From Chryseobacterium elymi (lineage in GTDB: Bacteria; Bacteroidota; Bacteroidia; Flavobacteriales; Weeksellaceae), in contig NZ_QNUH01000024.1 of the NCBI RefSeq assembly GCF_003385495.1, positions 1 through 51,139 on the forward strand: a stretch of 51,139 nt of DNA, in the 5' to 3' direction. The notes beneath the pieces were generated by a model that was not told the DNA's origin, ran no database searches, and saw nothing but the letters and a program-made list of their open reading frames with translations. This document shows positions 33,644 through 40,670 of this stretch, piece after piece. The position numbers were made by a program, and so were the translations under genes. Position 1 is the stretch's first letter, and each line of letters opens with the position of its first letter.

Positions 33644-34248
33644 TATTTAAATACTTCTGGTGCTTTTTCTGCACCGGCTTCAGCCTTGAAGAAAGGTTTC
33701 TCTTTAAAGTTTGTAAAATTCGCCAGGATATTATTAGGGAATGTTTTGATCGTTGTGTTGTAATCTTTGGCCGCATCATTATAATAAACCGTTTCGGTTC
33801 TGATGCTGTTTTCTATCGCCGTAAATTCTCTCTGGAAATTGATGTACTGCTGGTCCGCTTTTAAATTCGGATAAGATTCCACTACAGCCATTAATCTGCT
33901 TAACGCTCCGGATAGTTCTCCTTGTGCAGCCTGGAATTTCGCCATATCAGCTTCCGTCATATTTGTAGGATCAATATTGATGGAAGTTGCTTTGGAACGT
34001 GCTTCAACCACTTTGGTCAATGTTTCCTGCTCAAATTTCGAATACGATTTAACAGTTCTTTCCAGATTGGGAATAAGATTGGCTCTTTTTTGATAGACAG
34101 TTTCTATATTTGACCACTTGGAGTTCACGTTCTGTTCTTTCGAAACAAAATTATTATACCCGTTTTTTCCCCAGAAGAATATTACACCTACAATGATAAG
34201 CAGTGCAATACCGATAGTTCCTGCGCTAAGGCAGCCTTTATTTTTCAT
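33643..34248 (-). CDS. lemA: LemA family protein
   Basis: A 201-residue protein with one N-terminal membrane helix (residues 10-27) and a helical coiled domain outside it. Family motifs: NSKWSNIETVYQKRANLIPNL near 42-62 and LMAVVESYPNLKADQQYINFQ near 118-138. LemA proteins are widespread, probably envelope-located, and of unknown function; in Listeria one yields a peptide antigen. First gene of the operon; the promoter at 34280 lies 32 bases upstream. Confidence 0.93.
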   Translation of the reverse strand: MKNKGCLSAGTIGIALLIIVGVIFFWGKNGYNNFVSKEQNVNSKWSNIETVYQKRANLIPNLERTVKSYSKFEQETLTKVVEARSKATSINIDPTNMTEADMAKFQAAQGELSGALSRLMAVVESYPNLKADQQYINFQREFTAIENSIRTETVYYNDAAKDYNTTIKTFPNNILANFTNFKEKPFFKAEAGAEKAPEVFK

Positions 34249-34279
34249 AGTTTATTTTTTTTTAATTTTTTGTGCTAAT

Positions 34280-34287
34280 CAAATATA
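34280..34287 (-). promoter_or_regulatory. -7 element of the lemA operon
   Basis: Minus strand TATATTTG, a perfect match. It stands 12 bases from a rightward -7 element of folA, so the two operons share a 74-base divergent control region. That region also holds GTGCTAAT twice as a direct repeat (34272-34279 and 34297-34304). Confidence 0.55.
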
Positions 34288-34299
34288 CAAATTATGTGC

Positions 34300-34307
34300 T
34301 AATTTTG
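34300..34307 (+). promoter_or_regulatory. -7 element of folA
   Basis: TAATTTTG, a perfect match, 15 bases before the ATG at 34323; it overlaps the second GTGCTAAT direct repeat. Confidence 0.55.
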
Positions 34308-34322
34308 TAAAAAATTATTAGA

Positions 34323-34817
34323 ATGACAACAATAGTGGTGGCTATGGGAGAGAAGAACGAGATCGGTTTTGAAAATAAACTGCTGTGGCATCTTCCTAAA
34401 GACCTGAAACACTTTAAAGATATAACTTCCGGACATCCTGTTATTATGGGCAGAAAAACCTTTGAAAGTATAGGAAGGCCGCTGCCTAACCGTACGAATA
34501 TTGTAATCTCGAGAAAGAAAAACTGGTTTGAAGAAGGAATCCTGATCGTAGGGAGTATTAAGGAAGCGGTAAAATTTGCCAAAAAGATTGATGAAGAGAT
34601 ATTCATTATCGGTGGCGGAAATATCTATGAGCAGACTGTTGAAATTGTTGACAGACTGGAGGTTACCTTGGTGAAGGCTGATCTTGAAGCGGATACATTC
34701 TTTCCAAAGATCAATCCAAAAATCTGGAAAAAAACTGAAGAGATCTGTCATGAAAAAGATGAAAAGAATCAATATGATTTTTGTTTTCAGACCTTTGAAC
34801 GGATCAAGAGCGAATAG
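34323..34817 (+). CDS. folA: Dihydrofolate reductase
   Basis: A 164-residue DHFR of normal length; reduces dihydrofolate to tetrahydrofolate with NADPH. Motifs in order: VVAMGEKNEIGFENKLLWHLP (active-site loop with LLWHLPKDLKHFK, residues 21-33), PVIMGRKTFESIGRPLPNRTN near 39-59, and FIIGGGNIYEQ near 92-102. The acidic active-site residue that is Asp27 in E. coli is Asp 29 in PKDLKHFK here. It is the usual target of trimethoprim. Divergent from lemA. Confidence 0.95.
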   Translation: MTTIVVAMGEKNEIGFENKLLWHLPKDLKHFKDITSGHPVIMGRKTFESIGRPLPNRTNIVISRKKNWFEEGILIVGSIKEAVKFAKKIDEEIFIIGGGNIYEQTVEIVDRLEVTLVKADLEADTFFPKINPKIWKKTEEICHEKDEKNQYDFCFQTFERIKSE

Positions 34818-34828
34818 TTGTGAAAATT

Positions 34829-34855
34829 CTAAGTTCTTACCTCTAGCTTCTAACC
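34829..34855 (+). repeat. Dispersed intergenic repeat, copy 1
   Basis: The stretch CTAAGTTCTTACCTCTAG and the 9 bases after it match the sequence at 37198-37224 in 23 of 27 positions. Both copies sit just before or between genes and do not code. Confidence 0.5.
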
Positions 34856-34866
34856 TGTAAATTTTC

Positions 34867-34874
34867 TATCTTTG
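34867..34874 (+). promoter_or_regulatory. -7 element for the membrane protein at 34894
   Basis: TATCTTTG, a perfect match, 19 bases before the ATG. Confidence 0.55.
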
Positions 34875-34893
34875 CACTTTCTAAAACTGAACA

Positions 34894-35463
34894 ATGAATA
34901 AGTACATAAAAATTGTAATTGCAGCAGTTCTTATCCTTTTAGGACTTTATATGATGATTTTCACAAGAAGTCTGGGCTGGGGGATCGTAGTATTCCTTCT
35001 TGCAGCACTGCCTATTATACTTTTCATCAAGAACGAATATATTCTCCTTGCTTTCTGGCAGCTGAGAAAACAGAATATGGAAAAAGCTGCCCAATGGTTA
35101 AACAAGATCACCAATTACCAGGCGCAGCTTCATAAATCCCAATATGGATATTTTCACTATTTACAGGGTCTTACCCAGGCTCAGGAGCATCCCGCGAAAG
35201 TGGAACCGCTGATGAAAAAAGCTTTGGAATATGGCCTGAATATGAAGCACGACAGAGCAATGGCAACATTGAATCTTGCAGCAGCAGCCATTTCTAAAGG
35301 AAGAAAACAGGAAGGGCAGAAACTTCTGGATGAGGCTAAAAGATTAGACACAGCAGGAATGATGACGGATCAGATCAAAATGATGAAAGATCAGCTTAAA
35401 ATGCCTTCTATGCAGAAGCATATGCACAACCCGAATATGAGACAGAGAGGGAAATTCTTCTAA
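34894..35463 (+). CDS. Membrane protein with TPR-like soluble part
   Basis: A 189-residue protein. Two hydrophobic helices fill residues 5-45, separated by a short turn (FTRSLG). The rest is soluble and helical, with an alternating pattern like two or three TPR units (EKAAQWLNKITNY, VEPLMKKALEYGL, MATLNLAAAAISKG). The last 30 residues are rich in Met, Lys and His. TPR repeats usually bind other proteins. I do not recognise a named family. It is a single-gene unit with a good promoter and terminator. Confidence 0.75.
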   Translation: MNKYIKIVIAAVLILLGLYMMIFTRSLGWGIVVFLLAALPIILFIKNEYILLAFWQLRKQNMEKAAQWLNKITNYQAQLHKSQYGYFHYLQGLTQAQEHPAKVEPLMKKALEYGLNMKHDRAMATLNLAAAAISKGRKQEGQKLLDEAKRLDTAGMMTDQIKMMKDQLKMPSMQKHMHNPNMRQRGKFF

Positions 35464-35480
35464 GAACAACATACGAAACT

Positions 35481-35510
35481 AAAAAAGCACCTGTATTCGG
35501 GTGCTTTTTT
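35481..35510. terminator. Bidirectional terminator
   Basis: AAAAAAGCACC pairs with GGTGCTTTTTT around an 8-base loop. It serves the rightward membrane protein gene and the leftward TRIC gene. Confidence 0.88.
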
Positions 35511-35533
35511 AATGGTATTTTATTAAAAAAACA

Positions 35534-36166
35534 TCACATCTCAGAATTCTGATCATAGCCATAAAACTTAGGTATTTGCCAATGATATTTTACAGCGAGA
35601 GTTCGGATGGCGACAATGAGGATAATAGTGAATATCTGTATAAATGTATAGGAAAGCGGGATAAACTTAGTCATCAGAAGAAATGCAGAGCCTCCGACAA
35701 TACATGCTGTAGCATAGATCTCTTTCCTGAAGATCAGCGGAATTCTGTTGAGAAGAATATCCCGGATGATCCCTCCGAAACAGCCGGTTATGGTTCCCAG
35801 TGCAATGCATATAAGAGGATGAATATTAGCATTGAGCCCTTTTTGAACCCCGATAATGGTAAATAACCCAAGCCCGAAACTGTCAAAAATAAATAAAGTT
35901 ACCTTGAAGTTTTTTTCAATAGATTTGAAGACCATAGCAAAAATACCTGTACCCAAAATCAGTGCGCACGTTAAAAGATCATGCATCCAGAAAACCGGAA
36001 TATCCAGCAGGAGATCCCTTACAGTTCCTCCGCCCACAGAAGTGACGAAAGCAATAATCAGTACCCCGAACGGATCAAGGCGTTTCTGCATTGCTGCAAA
36101 ACTCCCCGACATCGCAAAGGAAATGGTTCCGAGTACCTCTATGGCAAAATTGAACTGTTCGTGCAT
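35534..36166 (-). CDS. Trimeric intracellular cation channel-family protein (YadS-like)
   Basis: A 210-residue membrane protein of about seven helices, formerly UPF0126. Two internal repeats each carry the family motif: GGGTVRDLLLDIP near residue 45 and GGIIRDILLNRIP near 130, each preceded by a kinked helix. Bacterial TRIC homologues conduct cations as trimers in structural studies; the physiological role in bacteria is open. No clear promoter stands upstream; instead the region holds repeated ATGAGTAAT words. Confidence 0.92.
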   Translation of the reverse strand: MHEQFNFAIEVLGTISFAMSGSFAAMQKRLDPFGVLIIAFVTSVGGGTVRDLLLDIPVFWMHDLLTCALILGTGIFAMVFKSIEKNFKVTLFIFDSFGLGLFTIIGVQKGLNANIHPLICIALGTITGCFGGIIRDILLNRIPLIFRKEIYATACIVGGSAFLLMTKFIPLSYTFIQIFTIILIVAIRTLAVKYHWQIPKFYGYDQNSEM

Positions 36167-36171
36167 AATTT

Positions 36172-36201
36172 ATGAGTAATAGGTAATGGGCAATGAGTAA
36201 T
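36172..36201 (+). repeat. ATGAGTAAT repeat words beside the four-helix-bundle gene
   Basis: ATGAGTAAT occurs at 36172-36180 and again at 36193-36201, with a related GGTAATGGG between. A reverse copy, TTACTCAT, lies on the far side of the neighbouring gene at 36594-36601. Such words often flank four-helix-bundle genes in Bacteroidota as far as I recall. Confidence 0.55.
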
Positions 36202-36215
36202 AAAAATTATGCCAT

Positions 36216-36570
36216 TTAAAGCTGGGATAATCTAAATTTATACTTAGTCATAACCTTTACAAAGTTCTTAACATTCTGATTTTAAATGAATCATTTTTTC
36301 AGGACTTAGATATTCCAATTCTTCAATGATCTCAAGCCAAAGTTGAATCTCATCAATTTCTTCTACAACAATGCAGAGCTTAGCAAATTTTTCCTTTTCA
36401 GATTTTGCTCTTGAAACAGCTCTGTAATTTGCTGCCACTGAAGTAGAAGATCTTATGATTTGCTTTCTTATGACTGAAACATCATCTGAATAAGGTAATA
36501 ATGAAAGAGATTTGATCACAAGGATAGAAAAATTTTTAGTTCTTTCCCGAAAAACTTGATTGTAATCCAT
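36216..36570 (-). pseudogene. Four-helix-bundle (23S rRNA intervening-type) protein, frameshifted near its end
   Basis: The intact frame from ATG at 36570 gives 100 residues and stops at 36268. It matches four-helix-bundle proteins: IRKQIIRSSTSVAANYRA near residue 35 and a later EEIDEIQLWLEIIEEL. The family normally runs on with a last helix after a Glu-Cys or Asp-Cys. Here the frame stops right after SEC, but if the extra base at 36270 is skipped the next frame reads KNFVKVMTKYKFRLSQL and stops at 36216, a good family ending. Total about 117 residues, the usual length. So a one-base insertion has probably cut off the last helix. The family includes proteins encoded inside 23S rRNA intervening sequences and Avd of diversity-generating retroelements; no retroelement is nearby. 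Confidence 0.75.
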
Positions 36571-36592
36571 ATTTCCTAATTAATTATTATCT

Positions 36593-36608
36593 GTTACTCA
36601 TTACTTAT
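36593..36608 (-). repeat. Reverse copy of the ATGAGTAAT word
   Basis: GTTACTCATTACTTAT is the inverted counterpart of the words at 36172-36201 and reaches the stop codon of coaD at 36605. Together they bracket the four-helix-bundle gene. Confidence 0.5.
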
Positions 36609-37069
36609 CGTTGTACCCTGACGGCTTCCGGAACCAGTAATTCATATTCTCCGTTGTGGTTGATGATCTCCCTTACAATGCTGCTGCTGATGAAAGACTT
36701 TCCTGATGAAGTTAATAAAAATACGGTTTCTAGTTTTTTGTGGGCCAAGGTTCTGTTCGTATGAGCAATGGCTTTTTCAAATTCAAAATCGGCAGGATTT
36801 CTTAATCCTCTGAGAATGTATTGTGCATCTTTTTCAAAACAGTAATCTACAGTTAGTCCTTCAAAAAAGTCAACTTCCACGTTGGGGAATTCAGCGACGG
36901 AATTTTGAATAAATTCCATTCTTTTTTCCAGGGGAAACATATATTTTTTTTGGGAGTTCTGTCCGATCGCAATAATCAGTTTGTCAAAAAGCGGAGCCGC
37001 TCTTTCAATAATATCATAATGTCCCAGAGTAATAGGATCAAAGGATCCGGGGAAAACAGCAATTTTCAT
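36605..37069 (-). CDS. coaD: Phosphopantetheine adenylyltransferase
   Basis: A 154-residue enzyme of full length. It joins 4'-phosphopantetheine and ATP to make dephospho-CoA, the fourth step of CoA synthesis. The nucleotide-binding start is AVFPGSFDPITLGHYDII, with the T-x-G-H motif, and the C-terminal ISSSIVREI matches the second ATP motif (usually ISSTxxR). Other family marks are ILRGLRNPADFEFE near residue 86. It precedes ddl in the leftward order only by location; the 160 bases between them contain repeat-like DNA and no clear promoter. Confidence 0.95.
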   Translation of the reverse strand: MKIAVFPGSFDPITLGHYDIIERAAPLFDKLIIAIGQNSQKKYMFPLEKRMEFIQNSVAEFPNVEVDFFEGLTVDYCFEKDAQYILRGLRNPADFEFEKAIAHTNRTLAHKKLETVFLLTSSGKSFISSSIVREIINHNGEYELLVPEAVRVQR

Positions 37070-37197
37070 GTTTTACGTGTTATGATGAGTTATGGGTTAC
37101 GAGGTCTGTGTTTCGGGTTTCGGTTGCGAGATTTAGGTTGCCGGGGTGAACTATTCACCGGGTTTTCTTCCATCTTCAAACTTCCATTCATTAACAA

Positions 37198-37225
37198 CTA
37201 ACTTCTAACCTCTAGATTCTAACTT
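37198..37225 (+). repeat. Dispersed intergenic repeat, copy 2
   Basis: CTAACTTCTAACCTCTAG plus the following ATTCTAACTT is the second copy of the repeat at 34829-34855. It ends 6 bases before the ddl stop codon. The same gap (37070-37231) also holds degenerate words such as GGGTTACGAGG and GGGTTTCGG and a small GGTGAA/TTCACC hairpin at 37145-37159. Confidence 0.5.
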
Positions 37226-37231
37226 CTATTA

Positions 37232-38215
37232 TTATTTATTCAGTGCTTTTTCTACTTCGTTTCCGCAAAGATCTGTGATAGATATTCCGTAAATTTTTGC
37301 CTGTTGCGGAAGAATGCTGGCAGGGGAGAATCCCGGATTGGTATTCATTTCAAGCATATAAGGAATACCGTCCATAAGAATAAACTCACTTCTTGAAAAA
37401 CCGCTCATACCAAGGGAGTTGTAAGCTCTTTTTGAAATTTCCTCTACTCTGATTCTGGTTGCATCATCAATTCTTGCAGGAGTAATTTCTTCTGAAGCTC
37501 CTTCATATTTAGCCTCATAATCGAAGAATTCATTGCTTGGTACAATTTCGGTAATCCCTAAAACGATGGTTTCACCTTTGAAATCTATAACGCCTACAGA
37601 AACTTCTATTCCGTCCAGGAAGCTCTCGATTAGGATTTCATCATCTTCTTTGAGCGCAATTTCAATCGCAGCAATTAATTCTGATTTTTCCTTTACTTTT
37701 GAAATGCCCAGAGATGAACCGGATTGGTTAGGTTTAACGAAAACCGGAAGGCCAAGACTTTCAACGATTTCATCTGTATTGATCTCTTCTCCTTTTCTTA
37801 GATAAATGCTTTTAGCGGAAGGAATTCCGTATTTTGACAAGACCGCTAACGTATCTTTTTTATTGAAGGTCAAAGCGCTTTGATAGAAATCACAACCGGT
37901 ATATTTCTGCCCGATGGCATCCCAATAAGCCTGAAGAATCCCGTTTTCACCTGGAGTTCCGTGGATAATGTTAAAACAGACATCGAATTTCAGCTTTTCA
38001 TTATTATTCAATGTTACGGAAAAATCTCCGCGGTTGATTTCATATTTTTGATCGTTTTCTCCTAAAAAATACCATTCATCTTTAAGGATGATCACTTTAT
38101 ATACATCATATAGATTTCTGTCCAGAGAATCGTAGATCAACTGACCGCTTTTTAAGGAAACCACAAATTCATCCGAATAGCCTCCCATGACAACGGCAAC
38201 ACTTTTTTTGCTCAT
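37232..38215 (-). CDS. ddl: D-alanine--D-alanine ligase
   Basis: A 327-residue ATP-grasp enzyme that joins two D-alanines for the peptidoglycan stem peptide. Motifs: VVMGGYSDEF at the start, FNIIHGTPGENG near residue 85 (substrate-binding Glu usually lies beside it), VFVKPNQSGSSLGISKV near 160 and YMLEMNTNPGFS near 290, the last giving metal ligands. Start choice: an ATG at 38260 would add 15 residues, but a perfect -7 element at 38239-38246 lies inside that extension, and MSKKSVAVVMGG is the natural family start. The neighbouring PASTA gene is divergent. Confidence 0.95.
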   Translation of the reverse strand: MSKKSVAVVMGGYSDEFVVSLKSGQLIYDSLDRNLYDVYKVIILKDEWYFLGENDQKYEINRGDFSVTLNNNEKLKFDVCFNIIHGTPGENGILQAYWDAIGQKYTGCDFYQSALTFNKKDTLAVLSKYGIPSAKSIYLRKGEEINTDEIVESLGLPVFVKPNQSGSSLGISKVKEKSELIAAIEIALKEDDEILIESFLDGIEVSVGVIDFKGETIVLGITEIVPSNEFFDYEAKYEGASEEITPARIDDATRIRVEEISKRAYNSLGMSGFSRSEFILMDGIPYMLEMNTNPGFSPASILPQQAKIYGISITDLCGNEVEKALNK

Positions 38216-38238
38216 AACCATTATAGTATCAATTAAGG

Positions 38239-38265
38239 CAAATTTAATCATTTTATGCAATGCAA
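38239..38265 (-). promoter_or_regulatory. Promoter of ddl, fixing its start
   Basis: Minus strand TAAATTTG (38239-38246), a perfect -7, with TTG at 38263-38265 and a 16-base spacer. It places the transcript start after the ATG at 38260, so ddl begins at 38215 or 38221. Confidence 0.6.
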
Positions 38266-38335
38266 TAAGGGAAATTCATAAATTTTAAAATTGAAATGAA
38301 TTGTGTTAAATAAAAGCACATTTAAAATTATTAGC

Positions 38336-38343
38336 TATATTTG
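38336..38343 (+). promoter_or_regulatory. -7 element of the PASTA-rluD genes
   Basis: TATATTTG, a perfect match, 26 bases before the ATG at 38370. Confidence 0.55.
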
Positions 38344-38369
38344 CCGTTATAATTAAAGTATTTTTAAGT

Positions 38370-39473
38370 ATGCTTAAATCACTTTTCAATTGGAAAGTTT
38401 TACTGAATTTAGCAGTAGCCATCGGTATTTTTGTGGGGTTAGTGTGGCTTACTTTCCGCTGGCTGGAATACCATACCAATCACGGTCAGGAAATTCCTGT
38501 GCCCAATGTCATTAATAAATCGGTTTATGATGCCGTAAAAATATTAGAGGATACAGGACTGGAGTATGAAGTAGACAGTGCTGAGTACAATCCTAAATAT
38601 AAGCCTTTTCAGGTTTTAAAGATGTATCCTATGTCTAGCTCCCGTGTAAAACCGGGATCGCTGGTAAGAATTGTAGTTAATCCCAGATCATGGGCTCCTA
38701 TTACGGTTCCGGATGTGATTAATAAATATTCAGGGCTGGCTTTCCAGAGATTGGATCAGGTTGGTCTTAAGATCGGCGATACCATCTATGAACCGAGTAT
38801 TCAGAAAGACGCTCTTTTAAGAATATTATATAAAGGTAATGCAGTCAATCCGGGATCACGTCTTCCAAGATTCTCCGTGATTGATGTTGTCGTAGGTTCG
38901 GGTCCTATGAGAAATATCTCAATTCCTAGTGTAGTGGGACTTTCTGTAAAAGAAGCAAGAGCGGTTATTGCAAAAAGTTTATTTGAAGTAGGTCTGATAG
39001 AGTATGAGGATGGAAGCAAGGATGAATCTGACATTATCTATTATCAGGACCCGGCTTCAGGAGATATAAGGGATCAGGGAATGCAGATTGACCTTTGGGC
39101 AAGTAAGAGAACGCCTGCCGAACTTAGAGCTAAAGTAGAACAGCTAAACTCTATTTACCGAATGAAAGTAGATACTTCACTGCCTCCGGTATATTATGAC
39201 GAAGTTCCTAGCTATCCGGAGCCAAGTTATGACCCACCTGCAGCAGTGCCTGTACCAAAAAAAGAGATTCCTAAATCTGAACCTGCTAAAACAGAGCCTG
39301 CAAAAACGAACAGTGCAGCAACTGGTGCCAAACCTGGGGGAACCGGAGCAGAAAAACCTAAGTCCACTGCACCAGGCAGCCAGGGTTCGGGAAGTAAGCC
39401 GGCAACAACGACAGGAAATGCAACACAGCAGCCGGTACAAAAGCCAAAGGCTAAAAAAGTAGTGGTAGAATAA
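38370..39473 (+). CDS. PASTA-domain membrane protein
   Basis: A 367-residue protein: one membrane helix (residues 12-31), then three PASTA domains outside the membrane at about 42-110 (PVPNVINKSVYDAVKILE), 112-185 (TVPDVINKYSGLAFQRLD) and 188-255 (SIPSVVGLSVKEARAVIA), and a Pro/Lys/Ala-rich disordered tail of about 110 residues. PASTA domains bind peptidoglycan fragments or beta-lactams in penicillin-binding proteins and in Ser/Thr kinases; here there is no kinase or transpeptidase part. Location beside ddl fits a cell-wall link. rluD follows after 72 bases, but a hairpin with a short T-run lies between. Confidence 0.92.
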   Translation: MLKSLFNWKVLLNLAVAIGIFVGLVWLTFRWLEYHTNHGQEIPVPNVINKSVYDAVKILEDTGLEYEVDSAEYNPKYKPFQVLKMYPMSSSRVKPGSLVRIVVNPRSWAPITVPDVINKYSGLAFQRLDQVGLKIGDTIYEPSIQKDALLRILYKGNAVNPGSRLPRFSVIDVVVGSGPMRNISIPSVVGLSVKEARAVIAKSLFEVGLIEYEDGSKDESDIIYYQDPASGDIRDQGMQIDLWASKRTPAELRAKVEQLNSIYRMKVDTSLPPVYYDEVPSYPEPSYDPPAAVPVPKKEIPKSEPAKTEPAKTNSAATGAKPGGTGAEKPKSTAPGSQGSGSKPATTTGNATQQPVQKPKAKKVVVE

Positions 39474-39497
39474 TCACGGTTTATTATATAAAATATA

Positions 39498-39527
39498 GGC
39501 TTCAACTGCAAAATGTTGAGGCCTTTT
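39498..39527 (+). terminator. Hairpin between the PASTA gene and rluD
   Basis: GGCTTCAAC (39498-39506) pairs with GTTGAGGCC (39515-39523) around 8 bases, followed by only four Ts. It may be a partial terminator that lets some transcription into rluD, which has no visible promoter. Confidence 0.65.
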
Positions 39528-39545
39528 GCGTAAAAAAATAAAATA

Positions 39546-40619
39546 ATGGCAGAAGATAACGAAGACTTTTTAGATGAAGAATTATTGGATTCCGACAATT
39601 TGGAGAATATCGATATTGATGAGGAAAATAAAGGACTGTATGAGCATCTTAACATCAAAGTCGATAAAAACCAGGAGCCGTTAAGAATTGATAAGTTCTT
39701 ATTTATATACAGGCAGAATTCTTCTCGTAATAAAATTTCACAGACCTGCAGAGCAGGAAATGTGGTTGTAAACGGAGCTCCGGTAAAACAAAATTACCGT
39801 GTGAAGCCCGGTGACCAGATTTCGGTGCTTCTTGCCCATCCGCCGAGGGAAAATGTGATCATTCCTCAGGATATTCCTGTGAATATCATTTATGAAGATG
39901 ATGATCTGGTAGTGGTAGATAAGGAACCGGGAATGGTTGTACATCCTGGTCATGGAAATTGGGACAAAACATTGGTCAATGCACTGGCTTTCCATTTTGA
40001 AAAAAGTGGGGAGAGGTCTGACCTGGACAGAGTGGGGCTTGTTCACAGGATTGATAAAGATACATCCGGACTTTTGGTGATCGCAAAAAACGAATATGCG
40101 CTGAGCTTTTTAGCGAAACAGTTTTTCAATAGAACCACAAAAAGATTATACTGGGCATTTGTCTGGGGAAATCCTCAGGAAGATGAAGGAACCATTAGAG
40201 GGCATATCGGGAGGCATCCCAAAAACAGGATGCAGATGTCGGTTTATGAGGACGGAAGCCACGGAAAGCACGCGGTTACGCATTATAAAGTTTTAGAACG
40301 CTTTAAGTATATGACCTGGGTAGAATGTAAACTTGAAACTGGAAGAACGCATCAGATCCGGGCTCATTTTAAACATATTGGTCATACATTGTTTAATGAT
40401 GAAAGATATGAAGGGCATACACCTTTAAGGGGGGTGAATCTGCCTAAGTATAAACAGTTTATAAAAAATGTTTTTGAAATTCTTCCTAGACATGCACTTC
40501 ATGCGCATACTTTAGGGTTTATACACCCCACCACTAAAAAGGAATTATATTTTGAGAGCCCAATGCCGAAAGATATGGCGGATGCTGTAAAAAAATGGAG
40601 AAATTATTTAGAAAACTAA
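39546..40619 (+). CDS. rluD: 23S rRNA pseudouridine synthase, RluD-type
   Basis: A 357-residue enzyme that makes pseudouridines in 23S rRNA helix 69 if it acts as RluD does. An acidic N-terminal extension of about 35 residues comes first. An S4 RNA-binding domain follows (residues 46-95, LRIDKFLFIYRQNSSRNKI), and then the catalytic domain with VHRIDKDTSGLLV, whose Asp 170 is the catalytic residue, and a later GRTHQIRAHFKHIGH. RluD, RluC and RluA types are hard to tell apart by eye; the S4 domain excludes RluA. It lies between the PASTA and PorP genes, an order common in flavobacteria. Confidence 0.92.
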   Translation: MAEDNEDFLDEELLDSDNLENIDIDEENKGLYEHLNIKVDKNQEPLRIDKFLFIYRQNSSRNKISQTCRAGNVVVNGAPVKQNYRVKPGDQISVLLAHPPRENVIIPQDIPVNIIYEDDDLVVVDKEPGMVVHPGHGNWDKTLVNALAFHFEKSGERSDLDRVGLVHRIDKDTSGLLVIAKNEYALSFLAKQFFNRTTKRLYWAFVWGNPQEDEGTIRGHIGRHPKNRMQMSVYEDGSHGKHAVTHYKVLERFKYMTWVECKLETGRTHQIRAHFKHIGHTLFNDERYEGHTPLRGVNLPKYKQFIKNVFEILPRHALHAHTLGFIHPTTKKELYFESPMPKDMADAVKKWRNYLEN

Positions 40620-40639
40620 AAATATATTGAGAATTTTTT

Positions 40640-40647
40640 TATATTTG
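40640..40647 (+). promoter_or_regulatory. -7 element of the PorP gene
   Basis: TATATTTG, a perfect match. It predicts a start of the message near 40653, so a TTG at 40653 cannot be the start codon and the ATG at 40671 is chosen. Confidence 0.55.
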
Positions 40648-40670
40648 TTGAATTGAAATCAAGATTTGTT

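Noticed and set aside
36216..36570. Avd part of a diversity-generating retroelement
   Set aside because: No reverse transcriptase and no template or variable repeats are seen nearby.
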